A stretch of DNA of 63,979 nt from Pseudomonas floridensis (lineage in GTDB: Bacteria; Pseudomonadota; Gammaproteobacteria; Pseudomonadales; Pseudomonadaceae). The notes beneath the pieces are model-generated. The model worked only from the letters and a program-made list of their open reading frames with translations. It did not search any database and was not told where the DNA came from. Location: the NCBI RefSeq assembly GCF_002087235.1, contig NZ_MUIO01000007.1, forward strand, positions 1 to 63,979. Direction: 5' to 3'. This document shows, one piece after another, positions 28,071-36,731 of this stretch. The first letter of the stretch is position 1, and every line of letters starts with the position of its first letter. The translations under genes were made by a program, and so were the position numbers.

Positions 28071-29192
28071 ATGCGGCTTCCAAGGGTCTGGATGGGCCTG
28101 CTGCTGTGGTCGACGTTCGAGCAGACTCACGCAGCCTGGACGACCAACATGTCACCCGGCGCGTCAGTGGTCAGCGGCGCGGTGTTCGATCTGCACATGA
28201 CCATTTTCTGGATATGCGTGGTGATCGGGCTGGTGGTGTTCGGTGCCATGCTCTGGTCGGTATTTGCACATCGGCGGTCAACTGGCCGGCAGGCCGCACA
28301 CTTTCATGAAAACACCACGGTCGAGATCCTCTGGACCATTGTCCCGTTTCTGATTCTGGTCGCGATGGCGATCCCGGCAACGCGCACGCTGATCAGCATG
28401 TACGACGCCAGCGAGTCGGACGTCGATATCCAGATCACCGGCTATCAGTGGAAATGGCATTACAAATACCTGGGCCAGGACGTGGAGTTCTTCAGCAATC
28501 TGGCCACCACCACGCATCAGATCCATAACCGCGACGACAAGGGCGATCACTACCTGCTGGAAGTCGACCAGCCGCTGGTGCTGCCGGTCGGCGAGAAGAT
28601 TCGCTTTCTGGTAACCGGTGCCGACGTGATCCACTCCTGGTGGGTGCCCGCCTTTGCCGTCAAACGTGATGCCGTGCCGGGATTCATCCATGAAGCCTGG
28701 ACCCGCATCGAGAAACCCGGCATTTACCGAGGCCAGTGCACCGAGCTGTGCGGCAAGGACCATGGCTTCATGCCCATCGTGGTCGACGCTCGTTCTCCTG
28801 CCGATTACGAACGCTGGCTGGCCGAGCGCAAGCAGGAAGCCGCGCGGCTCAAGGAACTGACCAGCAAGGAGTGGACCCGCGAAGAACTCATCGCTCAGGG
28901 GGACAAGGTCTATCACACCGTCTGCGCAGCCTGTCATCAGCCCGAAGGGCAAGGCTTGCCACCGATGTTCCCGGCGCTCAAGGGTTCGAAAATCGCCACC
29001 GGTCCGATGGCCGATCACCTGAATATCGTCGTCAACGGCAAGCCGGGCACCGCGATGGCGGCGTTTGGCAAGCAGTTGTCGGAAGTCGATATCGCCGCCG
29101 TCGTGACCTACGAGCGCAATGCCTGGGGCAACAACAAGGGCGACATGGTGACGCCCAAGGAAGTGTTGACGCTCAAGCAGGTGCAGCCGTGA
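28071..29192 (+). CDS. coxB: Cytochrome c oxidase subunit II with cytochrome c domain
   Basis: This 373-residue protein takes electrons from cytochrome c to the aa3 oxidase. It has a signal peptide, two membrane segments (about residues 40-65 and 85-110), a CuA domain with Cys223-x3-Cys227 (CTELC) and downstream His, and a fused C-terminal cytochrome c domain with C285AAC288H289. The fusion makes this a caa3-type subunit. It is the first gene of the cluster; ctaD follows after 192 bp containing REP-like elements. Confidence 0.96.
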   Translation: MRLPRVWMGLLLWSTFEQTHAAWTTNMSPGASVVSGAVFDLHMTIFWICVVIGLVVFGAMLWSVFAHRRSTGRQAAHFHENTTVEILWTIVPFLILVAMAIPATRTLISMYDASESDVDIQITGYQWKWHYKYLGQDVEFFSNLATTTHQIHNRDDKGDHYLLEVDQPLVLPVGEKIRFLVTGADVIHSWWVPAFAVKRDAVPGFIHEAWTRIEKPGIYRGQCTELCGKDHGFMPIVVDARSPADYERWLAERKQEAARLKELTSKEWTREELIAQGDKVYHTVCAACHQPEGQGLPPMFPALKGSKIATGPMADHLNIVVNGKPGTAMAAFGKQLSEVDIAAVVTYERNAWGNNKGDMVTPKEVLTLKQVQP

Positions 29193-29214
29193 ACGACGCT
29201 GCCGGGACGATTCG

Positions 29215-29295
29215 GGCGAGCATGCTCGCCAACGCGCTTCTCCCACCGCCACCCGTGCAGCGGATGGATTGCCGTTTTCGCGAGCGAGCTCCCAC
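29215..29295. repeat. REP-like palindromes between coxB and ctaD
   Basis: A 16-bp perfect palindrome (GGCGAGCATGCTCGCC, 29215-29230) followed by TTCTCCCAC, and a second element (TCGCGAGCGAGCTCCCAC, about 29278-29295), have the core-plus-TCCCAC-tail look of pseudomonad REPs. The two point in the same direction. They lie inside the cox operon gap. Confidence 0.65.
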
Positions 29296-29384
29296 ATGGA
29301 CTGTCACCATCGCGCATCGCTGCTGTACCGGCGATACGGGAGCGACTTCCAGATTCATAGAACGCTGTCTCACCGGAGGCCGAC

Positions 29385-30977
29385 ATGAGTGCAGTGATTG
29401 ACGACCATGGCCACGTCGGCCATGACCATGCCCACGGCCCGGCCAAGGGCTTGATGCGCTGGGTGCTGACCACCAATCACAAGGACATCGGCACGATGTA
29501 CCTGTGGTTCAGCTTCAGCATGTTCCTGTTGGGCGGCTCGTTCGCGATGGTGATCCGGGCCGAGCTGTTCCAGCCGGGCCTGCAGATCGTCGAGCCGGAA
29601 TTCTTCAATCAGATGACCACCATGCACGGCCTGATCATGGTCTTTGGCGCGGTAATGCCCGCCTTCGTCGGTCTGGCCAACTGGATGATCCCGTTGATGA
29701 TCGGCGCGCCGGACATGGCGCTGCCGCGCATGAATAACTTCAGCTTCTGGCTGTTGCCGGCAGCGTTCCTGCTATTGGTTTCCACATTGTTCATGCCCGG
29801 CGGCGGGCCCAATTTCGGCTGGACGTTCTATGCCCCGCTTTCGACGACGTATGCACCCGAAAGCGTGACTTTTTTCATATTTGCCATTCATATGATGGGT
29901 ATCAGCTCAATCATGGGCGCGATCAATGTGGTGGCGACTATCCTGAATCTGCGCGCACCCGGCATGACGCTGATGAAAATGCCGCTGTTCGTCTGGACCT
30001 GGCTGATCACCGCTTTCCTGTTGATTGCCGTGATGCCGGTGCTGGCCGGTTGCGTGACCATGATGTTGATGGACATCCATTTCGGCACCAGCTTCTTCAA
30101 TGCGGCGGGCGGCGGCGATCCGGTGCTGTTCCAGCATGTGTTCTGGTTCTTCGGCCATCCCGAGGTGTACATCATGATCCTGCCGGCCTTCGGCGCGGTC
30201 AGCTCGATCATTCCGGCGTTCTCGCGCAAGCCATTGTTCGGCTACACCTCGATGGTCTACGCGGTCGCGGCCATCGCCTTCCTGTCGTTCATTGTCTGGG
30301 CGCACCACATGTTCGTGGTCGGCGTGCCCTTGGTGGGCGAACTGTTCTTCATGTACGCGACCATGCTGATTGCCGTGCCGACCGGGGTGAAGGTGTTCAA
30401 CTGGGTCAGCACCATGTGGAAAGGATCGCTGACCTTCGAGGCGCCAATGCTGTTCGCGGTGGCCTTTGTGATTCTGTTCAGCATCGGGGGCTTTTCCGGG
30501 CTGATGTTGTCGATTGCGCCCGCCGACTTCCAGTATCAGGACACCTACTTCGTGGTGGCGCATTTCCACTACGTGCTGGTGCCGGGTGCGATCTTCGGGA
30601 TCTTTGCGTCAGCGTATTACTGGTTGCCGAAATGGACCGGCCACCTGTACGACGAAACCCTGGCCAAGCTGCATTTCTGGCTGTCTTTCGTGGGCATGAA
30701 CCTGGCGTTCTTCCCCATGCACTTTGTCGGTCTGGCAGGCATGCCGCGCAGGATTCCGGATTACAACCTGCAGTTCGCCAATTTCAACATGCTGTCGTCC
30801 ATTGGCGCCTTCACCTTTGGCGCAACCCAGCTACTGTTTCTGTTTATCGTGATCAAGACCATCCGGGGCGGCCAACCGGCCCCGGCCAAACCCTGGGATG
30901 GGGCCGAGGGGCTGGAGTGGAGCCTGCCCTCGCCTGCGCCTTATCACACCTTCAGTACACCGCCGGACGTGAAGTGA
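29385..30977 (+). CDS. ctaD: Cytochrome c oxidase subunit I
   Basis: This 530-residue subunit holds haem a and the haem a3-CuB centre that reduces O2 to water and pumps protons. I see the CuB/D-K channel signature FWFFGHPEVYIMILP, the HHMFVVG pair, and the haem-ligand region (YFVVAHFHYVL). About twelve membrane helices are present. A His/Gly-rich N-terminus (DDHGHVGHDHAHG) is notable. The downstream order ctaG, coxC supports aa3-type oxidase. Confidence 0.97.
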   Translation: MSAVIDDHGHVGHDHAHGPAKGLMRWVLTTNHKDIGTMYLWFSFSMFLLGGSFAMVIRAELFQPGLQIVEPEFFNQMTTMHGLIMVFGAVMPAFVGLANWMIPLMIGAPDMALPRMNNFSFWLLPAAFLLLVSTLFMPGGGPNFGWTFYAPLSTTYAPESVTFFIFAIHMMGISSIMGAINVVATILNLRAPGMTLMKMPLFVWTWLITAFLLIAVMPVLAGCVTMMLMDIHFGTSFFNAAGGGDPVLFQHVFWFFGHPEVYIMILPAFGAVSSIIPAFSRKPLFGYTSMVYAVAAIAFLSFIVWAHHMFVVGVPLVGELFFMYATMLIAVPTGVKVFNWVSTMWKGSLTFEAPMLFAVAFVILFSIGGFSGLMLSIAPADFQYQDTYFVVAHFHYVLVPGAIFGIFASAYYWLPKWTGHLYDETLAKLHFWLSFVGMNLAFFPMHFVGLAGMPRRIPDYNLQFANFNMLSSIGAFTFGATQLLFLFIVIKTIRGGQPAPAKPWDGAEGLEWSLPSPAPYHTFSTPPDVK

Positions 30978-30984
30978 GTTGCGC

Positions 30985-31542
30985 ATGAACCAGAGCTTGC
31001 CCCTCAGACGACTCATTACCCGCCTGCTGCTGTTGGTGGTGCTTATGTTCGCATTCGGTTTTGCGCTGGTGCCGTTGTACGACGTGATGTGCAAGGCCTT
31101 CGGCATCAACGGCAAGACTGGCGATCAGTATCAGGGCACGCAAATCATCGATGACACACGCCAGGTGAAGGTGCAGTTCCTGTCCTCCAACTCGGCCGAC
31201 ATGGTCTGGGCGTTCTACCCCAGAAGCGAGCAGATCGATGTTCATCCGGGGGCGGTCAACGAGATGATCTTCATCGCGCAAAACCCGACCGACCGGACCA
31301 TGACCGCCCAGGCGGTGCCGAGCATCTCGCCAGGCCAGGCCGCCGCGTACTTTCACAAGACCGAGTGCTTCTGCTTCACCCAGCAGGTCCTGCAGCCTGG
31401 CGAGCGGATTGAAATGCCGGTGCGTTTCATCGTCGATCGCGACCTGCCCAAAGACGTGAAAAACCTGACGCTGGGCTACACGCTGTTCGACATCACCGCT
31501 CGCCAGACACCCGCTGCGCCGGTGGCCAGGAACGGTGGCTAG
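30985..31542 (+). CDS. ctaG: Cytochrome c oxidase assembly protein CtaG/Cox11
   Basis: This 185-residue protein has one N-terminal membrane anchor (LITRLLLLVVLMFAFGFALVP) and a periplasmic beta domain with the copper-binding ECFCF motif near residue 127. It delivers copper to the CuB site of subunit I. The ATG at 30985 is chosen over a TTG two codons earlier. It is 7 bp downstream of ctaD. Confidence 0.95.
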   Translation: MNQSLPLRRLITRLLLLVVLMFAFGFALVPLYDVMCKAFGINGKTGDQYQGTQIIDDTRQVKVQFLSSNSADMVWAFYPRSEQIDVHPGAVNEMIFIAQNPTDRTMTAQAVPSISPGQAAAYFHKTECFCFTQQVLQPGERIEMPVRFIVDRDLPKDVKNLTLGYTLFDITARQTPAAPVARNGG

Positions 31543-31554
31543 AGGAGATCGCAA

Positions 31555-32445
31555 ATGGCAACGCCTCACGAGCATTACTACGTTCCGGCACAGAGCAAAT
31601 GGCCGATCATTGCCACCGTGGCGCTGTTGATCACGATGTTCGGTCTGGGCACCTGGTTCAATGACATGAAAGCGGGCCGGCCCGAGTCCAATGGCCCGCT
31701 GATCTTCTTCATCGGTGCCTTGTTGATCGTGTACATGATGTACGGCTGGTTCAGCGCGGTGGTCAAGGAAAGCCGGGCCGGTCTGTACAGCGCGCAAATG
31801 GATCGCTCGTTCCGCTGGGGCATGGCCTGGTTCATCTTTTCCGAAGTGAGCTTCTTTCTGGCGTTCTTCTTCGTGCTGTTCTACGTGCGCATCTGGGTCG
31901 GGCCTTGGTTGGGCGGCGAAGGCGCCAACGGGATTTCGAACATGCTCTGGCCGAACTTCGAATACACCTGGCCGATGCTCGACACACCCGATCCGAAACT
32001 CTACCCGGCCCCCAAGGGCATCATCAATCCCTGGCAACTGCCGCTGCTCAACACCGTGCTGCTGGTCAGTTCCAGCGTGACAATCACTTTCGCTCACCAC
32101 GCCCTGAAGAAAGGCCATCGGACTGCCCTGAAACGCTGGCTGGCATTGACCATCCTGCTGGGCTGGACCTTTCTGTTCTTCCAGGTCGAGGAGTACATGC
32201 ACGCGTATCACGAGCTGGGGCTGACGCTGGGCTCCGGTATCTATGGCGCGACCTTTTTCATGTTGACCGGCTTCCATGGCGCGCACGTGACCATCGGTAC
32301 CCTGATTCTGTTCGTGATGCTGATGCGCATCCTGCGCGGACACTTCAACGCCGAGCACCCGTTCGGCTTCGAAGCGGCGAGCTGGTACTGGCATTTCGTG
32401 GACGTGGTGTGGGTCGGGCTGTTCGTTTTCGTTTATGTGCTTTGA
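31555..32445 (+). CDS. coxC: Cytochrome c oxidase subunit III
   Basis: This 296-residue integral membrane protein has seven predicted helices, including the family's SEVSFFLAFFFVLFYV region, FQVEEYMHAY, and FHGAHVTIG (His-Gly). Subunit III stabilises the oxidase core. The ATG follows AGAGGAGATC. The N-terminal HEHYYVP is typical. It belongs to the ctaD-ctaG-coxC run. Confidence 0.96.
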   Translation: MATPHEHYYVPAQSKWPIIATVALLITMFGLGTWFNDMKAGRPESNGPLIFFIGALLIVYMMYGWFSAVVKESRAGLYSAQMDRSFRWGMAWFIFSEVSFFLAFFFVLFYVRIWVGPWLGGEGANGISNMLWPNFEYTWPMLDTPDPKLYPAPKGIINPWQLPLLNTVLLVSSSVTITFAHHALKKGHRTALKRWLALTILLGWTFLFFQVEEYMHAYHELGLTLGSGIYGATFFMLTGFHGAHVTIGTLILFVMLMRILRGHFNAEHPFGFEAASWYWHFVDVVWVGLFVFVYVL

Positions 32446-32473
32446 CGATGAGCGCGAGGCGTGGGCACACCGT

Positions 32474-32677
32474 TCACCACGGGGCATGTGACACCAGTTG
32501 TCCGCTGTAGAACCCCCAGGTGATCAGCGCCAGGGTCAGGGCCGCCAGAATCACGCGCAATGCCAGGGCCTTGAGCAAGCGGGTCGAGTGATTGCCGTCC
32601 TTGACCAGAAAGAACAGCCCGCTAAACAGGCTGGCAATCGTGGCGGCCAGCATTAGAACAATCGCCGCTTTGAGCAT
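32474..32677 (-). CDS. Twin transmembrane protein (DUF2909)
   Basis: This 67-residue protein has two hydrophobic helices (IVLMLAATIASLFSGLFFLV and ALRVILAALTLALITWGFYS) separated by a short charged loop (KDGNHSTRLLKA). This pattern is DUF2909. It is the only gene of the oxidase cluster on the opposite strand, lying between coxC and the SURF1 gene and divergent from the latter. The same arrangement occurs in other pseudomonads. Its role in oxidase assembly is suspected by location only. Confidence 0.85.
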   Translation of the reverse strand: MLKAAIVLMLAATIASLFSGLFFLVKDGNHSTRLLKALALRVILAALTLALITWGFYSGQLVSHAPW

Positions 32678-32751
32678 CAGAGGACTCCAGGAGCAATCGC
32701 GATGATGCAATGGAGTATAGGTCTGGCCCCAAGGGCAGACCGGAGGCTGTG

Positions 32752-33501
32752 ATGAACCGCTTCAAACCGGGGCTGTGGCCGACCCTGATCGTGTTGCTCC
32801 TGCTGCCGGTTCTGGCATCGCTGGGTTTCTGGCAGCTGGACCGGGGTGAGCAGAAACGCATGATGCTCGACCTTTATGCCGAGCGCCGCTCTGCCGAACC
32901 GGTCGCCATCGGCGCTGTGCTATACGTCGAAGACGCTGCCTGGCGTCGGGTACACGTCAGGGGGCGTTTCGATGCAGAACACAGCGTGCTGATGGACAAC
33001 AGCATTCGCGAGGGGCACGTTGGCGTCGAGCTGCTCCAGCCGTTTGTCGATCACGCCAGTGGGCTCTGGCTGTTGATCAATCGGGGCTGGCTGCCGTGGC
33101 AGGATCGCCGCACCACCCCCGTTTTCACTACGCCTGATCGAGTGTTGGAACTGGACGCCTGGGTCTACCTGCCCACCCGTGCCGCGTTTCAATTGCAGGC
33201 CGATACACCGCAAGGCTCCTGGCCGAGGCTGGTCACGGCGGTCGCGGCCGATCAGTTGTGGAACGAGCTGGGGCGCGAAGGCTATCCCGACGAGTTGCGG
33301 CTCGAACCTGGACCGGCGGCGTACCGGGTCGACTGGCCGGTGGTCGCGATCAGCCCGGAAAAGCACACGGCCTATGCCGTGCAATGGTTTGCGTTGTCCA
33401 CTGCGCTGCTCGGCCTCTACCTGTATCGGGGCTGGTTCCTCGGTAGAGCGTCGCAGGAGGATGCACATGGAAACCGCCATGAACCCCGTCGACCTGTCTG
33501 A
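32752..33501 (+). CDS. SURF1 family oxidase assembly protein
   Basis: This 249-residue protein has membrane helices near both ends (LWPTLIVLLLLPVLASLGFWQL and VQWFALSTALLGLYLY) flanking a periplasmic domain. The conserved LGFWQLDR and NRGWLP motifs mark SURF1, which helps insert haem a into subunit I. The ATG at 32752 follows CGGAGGC. The next gene overlaps its end by 35 bp. Confidence 0.92.
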   Translation: MNRFKPGLWPTLIVLLLLPVLASLGFWQLDRGEQKRMMLDLYAERRSAEPVAIGAVLYVEDAAWRRVHVRGRFDAEHSVLMDNSIREGHVGVELLQPFVDHASGLWLLINRGWLPWQDRRTTPVFTTPDRVLELDAWVYLPTRAAFQLQADTPQGSWPRLVTAVAADQLWNELGREGYPDELRLEPGPAAYRVDWPVVAISPEKHTAYAVQWFALSTALLGLYLYRGWFLGRASQEDAHGNRHEPRRPV

Positions 33502-34051
33502 TCCGCAACGTCAGCGCAAAGGCCGCCTGCAACTGTTGCTGGTGGTTGCGATTGCCCTGGCACCCATGATTCTTGCCACGTGCATGTACATCTTCGGCTT
33601 CTGGGTGCCGGAAAGTCGCAGCTATCACGGCGTACTGATCGGCACCGGGCAGAGCCGTGCCGACCTTGGGGTTTCGGCTGTCGAGCGCCGCTGGCAGTTG
33701 CTGGTCAGTGCGCCCGATCGCTGCGAGGCGGCGTGTCGGCAACTGGTCTACCTGGCCCGGCAGGTACAGATCGGGCTGGGACGAGATGCGCCTCGCGCCA
33801 GTCATGCGCTGGCCGGCGCGCAGCCGCTTGACCCCCAATATGCCGCCACGCTGGACAGGGAATACCCGCACCTGCTGCGTTATCCACTGGAGCTTTCGCG
33901 CTACGGCACGATTGCGCCTGATCGACAGAATGCCTATCTGTGGATCATCGATCCTCACGGCAATCTGGTGCTGCGTTACGACGCGGGCGTCAACGGCAAT
34001 GACCTGCTCAAGGACCTGCGCCGCCTGCTGAAACTCTCGAACATCGGCTGA
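33467..34051 (+). CDS. Hypothetical membrane-anchored protein of the cox cluster (PA0111-like position)
   Basis: This 194-residue protein has one membrane helix near residues 20-42 (LLVVAIALAPMILATCMYIFG) and a C-terminal periplasmic domain. The domain has a thioredoxin-like feel (RRWQLLVSAPDRCEAACRQLV, YLWIIDPHGNLVLRYDAG) comparable with SCO proteins, but lacks their copper motif. Pseudomonads carry such a gene here; its function is unknown. ATG 33467 has GCAGGAGG 6 bases upstream. Confidence 0.8.
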   Translation: METAMNPVDLSDPQRQRKGRLQLLLVVAIALAPMILATCMYIFGFWVPESRSYHGVLIGTGQSRADLGVSAVERRWQLLVSAPDRCEAACRQLVYLARQVQIGLGRDAPRASHALAGAQPLDPQYAATLDREYPHLLRYPLELSRYGTIAPDRQNAYLWIIDPHGNLVLRYDAGVNGNDLLKDLRRLLKLSNIG

Positions 34052-34063
34052 AGGGAGGTTGCC

Positions 34064-35110
34064 ATGTCCCGTCCCGGATATCGTCTCGCATTGTTGGCCA
34101 CTGTGCTTGCGCTGGTGGTGGTGATGCTCGGTGCCTACACGCGCCTGACCCATGCGGGGCTCGGGTGCCCCGACTGGCCGGGCTGTTATGGCTTCATCGG
34201 CGTGCCCGGCAATGAGCGCCAGCTCGAGCATGCGCAACTGCGCTTTCCGGATACACCGGTGCAGGCGGACAAAGGCTGGCGCGAGATGATCCACCGCTAT
34301 TTTGCGGGCGCTCTGACGTTGATCATCTCGTGGCTGGCGGTACAGGCCTGGCGGCATCGGCGGCGTATCGGGTATCCGTTCAAACTGGCGGTCATGTTGT
34401 TGGGGGTGGTGGCCGCGCAAGCGGCATTCGGCATGTGGACCGTGACGCTGCAACTCTGGCCGCAGGTTGTGGCCGGGCATCTGTTGGGCGGCATCGCGAC
34501 CTTGAGCCTGCTGTTTCTGCTGACGCTGCGTCTGAGCGGCATCCGCCGGGCTGCGCTGCCCGTGCCCGCCCGGCTAAAGCGGCTGGCGGCGCTCGGATTG
34601 GTGCTGGTCATGGTCCAGATCGCACTGGGCGGCTGGGTAAGCGCCAACTATGCCGCGATGGCCTGCACCGACCTGCCGACCTGTCAGGGGCGCTGGTGGC
34701 CGGATGCCGATTTCAGCAACGCCTTCCACCTGACCCAGCACATCGGCCCCAATTATCAGGGTGGTCATCTCGACAGCGAGGCGCGCACCGCGATTCATCT
34801 CACCCACCGGATCGGCGCGGCGCTGGTGACCTTGACCTTGCTCGGCCTGGCCTGGCAGCTCACGCGTTGCGGCTTCAGGAAACTGGCCTGGCTGTTGCTG
34901 TTGGCGCTGGGCACGCAGTTGGCGCTGGGGCTCGGCAATGTGCTGCTTCATTTGCCGCTGCTGCTTGCCGTCGCACACAGCGCGGGCGGCGCGGTGCTGA
35001 TGCTGTGCCTGACGCTGATCAACTATCGCGTCGCCCGGCCTTGGTCATTGCACTTCGCCGAGTGCGACGACCCGACCGGGCTGGTCGATCTGAGGCCGAG
35101 GATGCGTTGA
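34064..35110 (+). CDS. ctaA: Haem A synthase (Cox15/CtaA)
   Basis: This 348-residue inner-membrane protein has about eight helices and oxidises haem O to haem A. The conserved TRLTHAGLGCPDWPGCYG segment near the N-terminus and the histidine-bearing MIHRYFAG and IHLTHRIGA motifs are haem ligand regions. It directly precedes ctaB, separated by a single base, so the two haem-modifying steps are translated together. Confidence 0.95.
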   Translation: MSRPGYRLALLATVLALVVVMLGAYTRLTHAGLGCPDWPGCYGFIGVPGNERQLEHAQLRFPDTPVQADKGWREMIHRYFAGALTLIISWLAVQAWRHRRRIGYPFKLAVMLLGVVAAQAAFGMWTVTLQLWPQVVAGHLLGGIATLSLLFLLTLRLSGIRRAALPVPARLKRLAALGLVLVMVQIALGGWVSANYAAMACTDLPTCQGRWWPDADFSNAFHLTQHIGPNYQGGHLDSEARTAIHLTHRIGAALVTLTLLGLAWQLTRCGFRKLAWLLLLALGTQLALGLGNVLLHLPLLLAVAHSAGGAVLMLCLTLINYRVARPWSLHFAECDDPTGLVDLRPRMR

Positions 35111-35111
35111 T

Positions 35112-36011
35112 ATGCCTTCACTGACCCGGCAACACTTACGCTACAACGTGTGGCATGACTATCTGGAACTGACCAAGCCGAAAGTTGTTCTGCTGATGCT
35201 GATCACCTCGATGATCGGCATGCTGCTCGCCTCCGACACGTCGGTGGCCTGGGTCACGCTGATCATCGGCAATCTGGGCATCGGCCTGTGTGCGGCGGGG
35301 GCCGCTGCGGTGAATCATGTGGTGGACCGGCGCATTGACGCGCACATGGCGCGTACCCACCAGCGGCCAATTGCCCGAGGGCGTATTTCGCCCGGCTCGG
35401 CGCTGATCTTCGCGCTGGTTCTGGCGCTGACGGGTCAGGCCTTGCTGTTCCTGTTCATCAACGCCCTGACCGCCTGGCTGACCCTGGCATCGCTGCTGGG
35501 TTACGCGGTGATCTACACCGGCTTTCTCAAACGGGCCACGCCGCAGAACATCGTTATTGGCGGTCTGGCGGGGGCGGCACCGCCGTTACTGGGCTGGGTC
35601 GCCGTCACCGGGCAAATCAGCGCCGAGCCCTTGCTGTTGATGCTGATCATCTTCGCCTGGACACCGCCGCACTTCTGGGCGCTGGCCATTCACCGCAAGA
35701 CCGAATACGCCCGTGTGGATATCCCGATGTTGCCGGTGACCCACGGCGAGCACTTCACCAAGGTGCACATCGTGCTGTACACCCTGATTCTGCTGGCGGT
35801 CAGTCTGTTGCCGTTCGTGATTCACATGAGCGGTCCGTTATACCTGACGTGCGCTCTGGCCCTGGGACTGCGCTTCCTGCACTGCAGCTGGGTGCTGTAC
35901 CGTGGCACTCGACCGCACGCCGCGATCGACACGTTCAAGTACTCTGTGTGGTACTTGTTCCTGCTCTTTATCGCGCTGCTCGCCGATCACTATTTATTGT
36001 TGATGCCATGA
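35112..36011 (+). CDS. ctaB: Protohaem IX farnesyltransferase (haem O synthase)
   Basis: This 299-residue UbiA-fold enzyme attaches farnesyl to protohaem to give haem O, which ctaA then converts. The first Asp-rich motif NHVVDRRIDAHMARTHQRP is near residues 70-88, and YTGFLKRATPQN and WTPPHFWALAI follow. About eight membrane helices are seen. Its stop overlaps the start of the SCO gene (ATGA). The name cyoE is also used for this family. Confidence 0.95.
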   Translation: MPSLTRQHLRYNVWHDYLELTKPKVVLLMLITSMIGMLLASDTSVAWVTLIIGNLGIGLCAAGAAAVNHVVDRRIDAHMARTHQRPIARGRISPGSALIFALVLALTGQALLFLFINALTAWLTLASLLGYAVIYTGFLKRATPQNIVIGGLAGAAPPLLGWVAVTGQISAEPLLLMLIIFAWTPPHFWALAIHRKTEYARVDIPMLPVTHGEHFTKVHIVLYTLILLAVSLLPFVIHMSGPLYLTCALALGLRFLHCSWVLYRGTRPHAAIDTFKYSVWYLFLLFIALLADHYLLLMP

Positions 36012-36640
36012 CCCGAACCCAGAAGACCGTCTTCATCCTCGTTGCTATCGTTGCCCTGATCATGGGCCTGACCATCAACCGCGTGCTGTCCGGCAAGGGA
36101 CCGGGCGACCAGACGGCGTTGATCGATGCCGGCGTGATCCTGTTGCCGCAAAGCCGCAGCCTGCCAGCATTGAGCATGACCGACCAGAATGGCGCACCGC
36201 TGGAGCTGGATGAACTCAAGGACAAATGGACGCTGGTGTTCTTCGGCTACACCTACTGTCCGGACATCTGCCCCACCACACTGGCACAGCTGCGCGACAT
36301 CAGAAGCAAGTTGCCCAGGGACGCGGTGGACCGGATGCGCGTGGTGCTGGTCAGCGTCGATCCGAATCGCGACACACCGCAGCAGCTCAAGCAATACCTG
36401 GGCTACTTCGACCCGCAGTACATCGGCTTGAGCGCGCCAGTGCCCGACATCCAGAAGCTGGCCAGCGCGCTGAGCATCCCGTTCATACCGGCCGACACCG
36501 GAAAGCCGGGCTACACCGTTGACCACAGCGGCAATCTGGCCCTGATCGGCCCGGACGGCAGACAACGCGGCTTCATCCGCTCACCGCTGAACATGCAGAA
36601 GCTGGTGGCGCAGTTGCCGGGGTTGCTGGAGAGAGACTAG
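36008..36640 (+). CDS. senC: SCO1/SenC copper chaperone
   Basis: This 210-residue protein has an N-terminal membrane anchor and a thioredoxin-fold domain with the copper ligands C-x3-C (YTYCPDICPTT) and a later His (VDHSGNLAL). It delivers copper to the CuA site of subunit II. It closes the oxidase cluster, overlapping ctaB by 4 bp. A perfect hairpin follows. Confidence 0.94.
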   Translation: MTRTQKTVFILVAIVALIMGLTINRVLSGKGPGDQTALIDAGVILLPQSRSLPALSMTDQNGAPLELDELKDKWTLVFFGYTYCPDICPTTLAQLRDIRSKLPRDAVDRMRVVLVSVDPNRDTPQQLKQYLGYFDPQYIGLSAPVPDIQKLASALSIPFIPADTGKPGYTVDHSGNLALIGPDGRQRGFIRSPLNMQKLVAQLPGLLERD

Positions 36641-36687
36641 AGGGGCGTGCTATCAGAGGGGTTGCCTGAACGCAGAGCGTCCGGGCT

Positions 36688-36714
36688 GCATGCCAACGCG
36701 GTGCGTTGGCATGC
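36688..36714. terminator. Two-way terminator-like hairpin between senC and metQ
   Basis: GCATGCCAACGC and GCGTTGGCATGC form a perfect 12-bp stem with a three-base loop, between the convergent senC and metQ genes. No long T-run is present on either side. Confidence 0.6.
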
Positions 36715-36731
36715 TCGGGTCCGGCTTCAGA

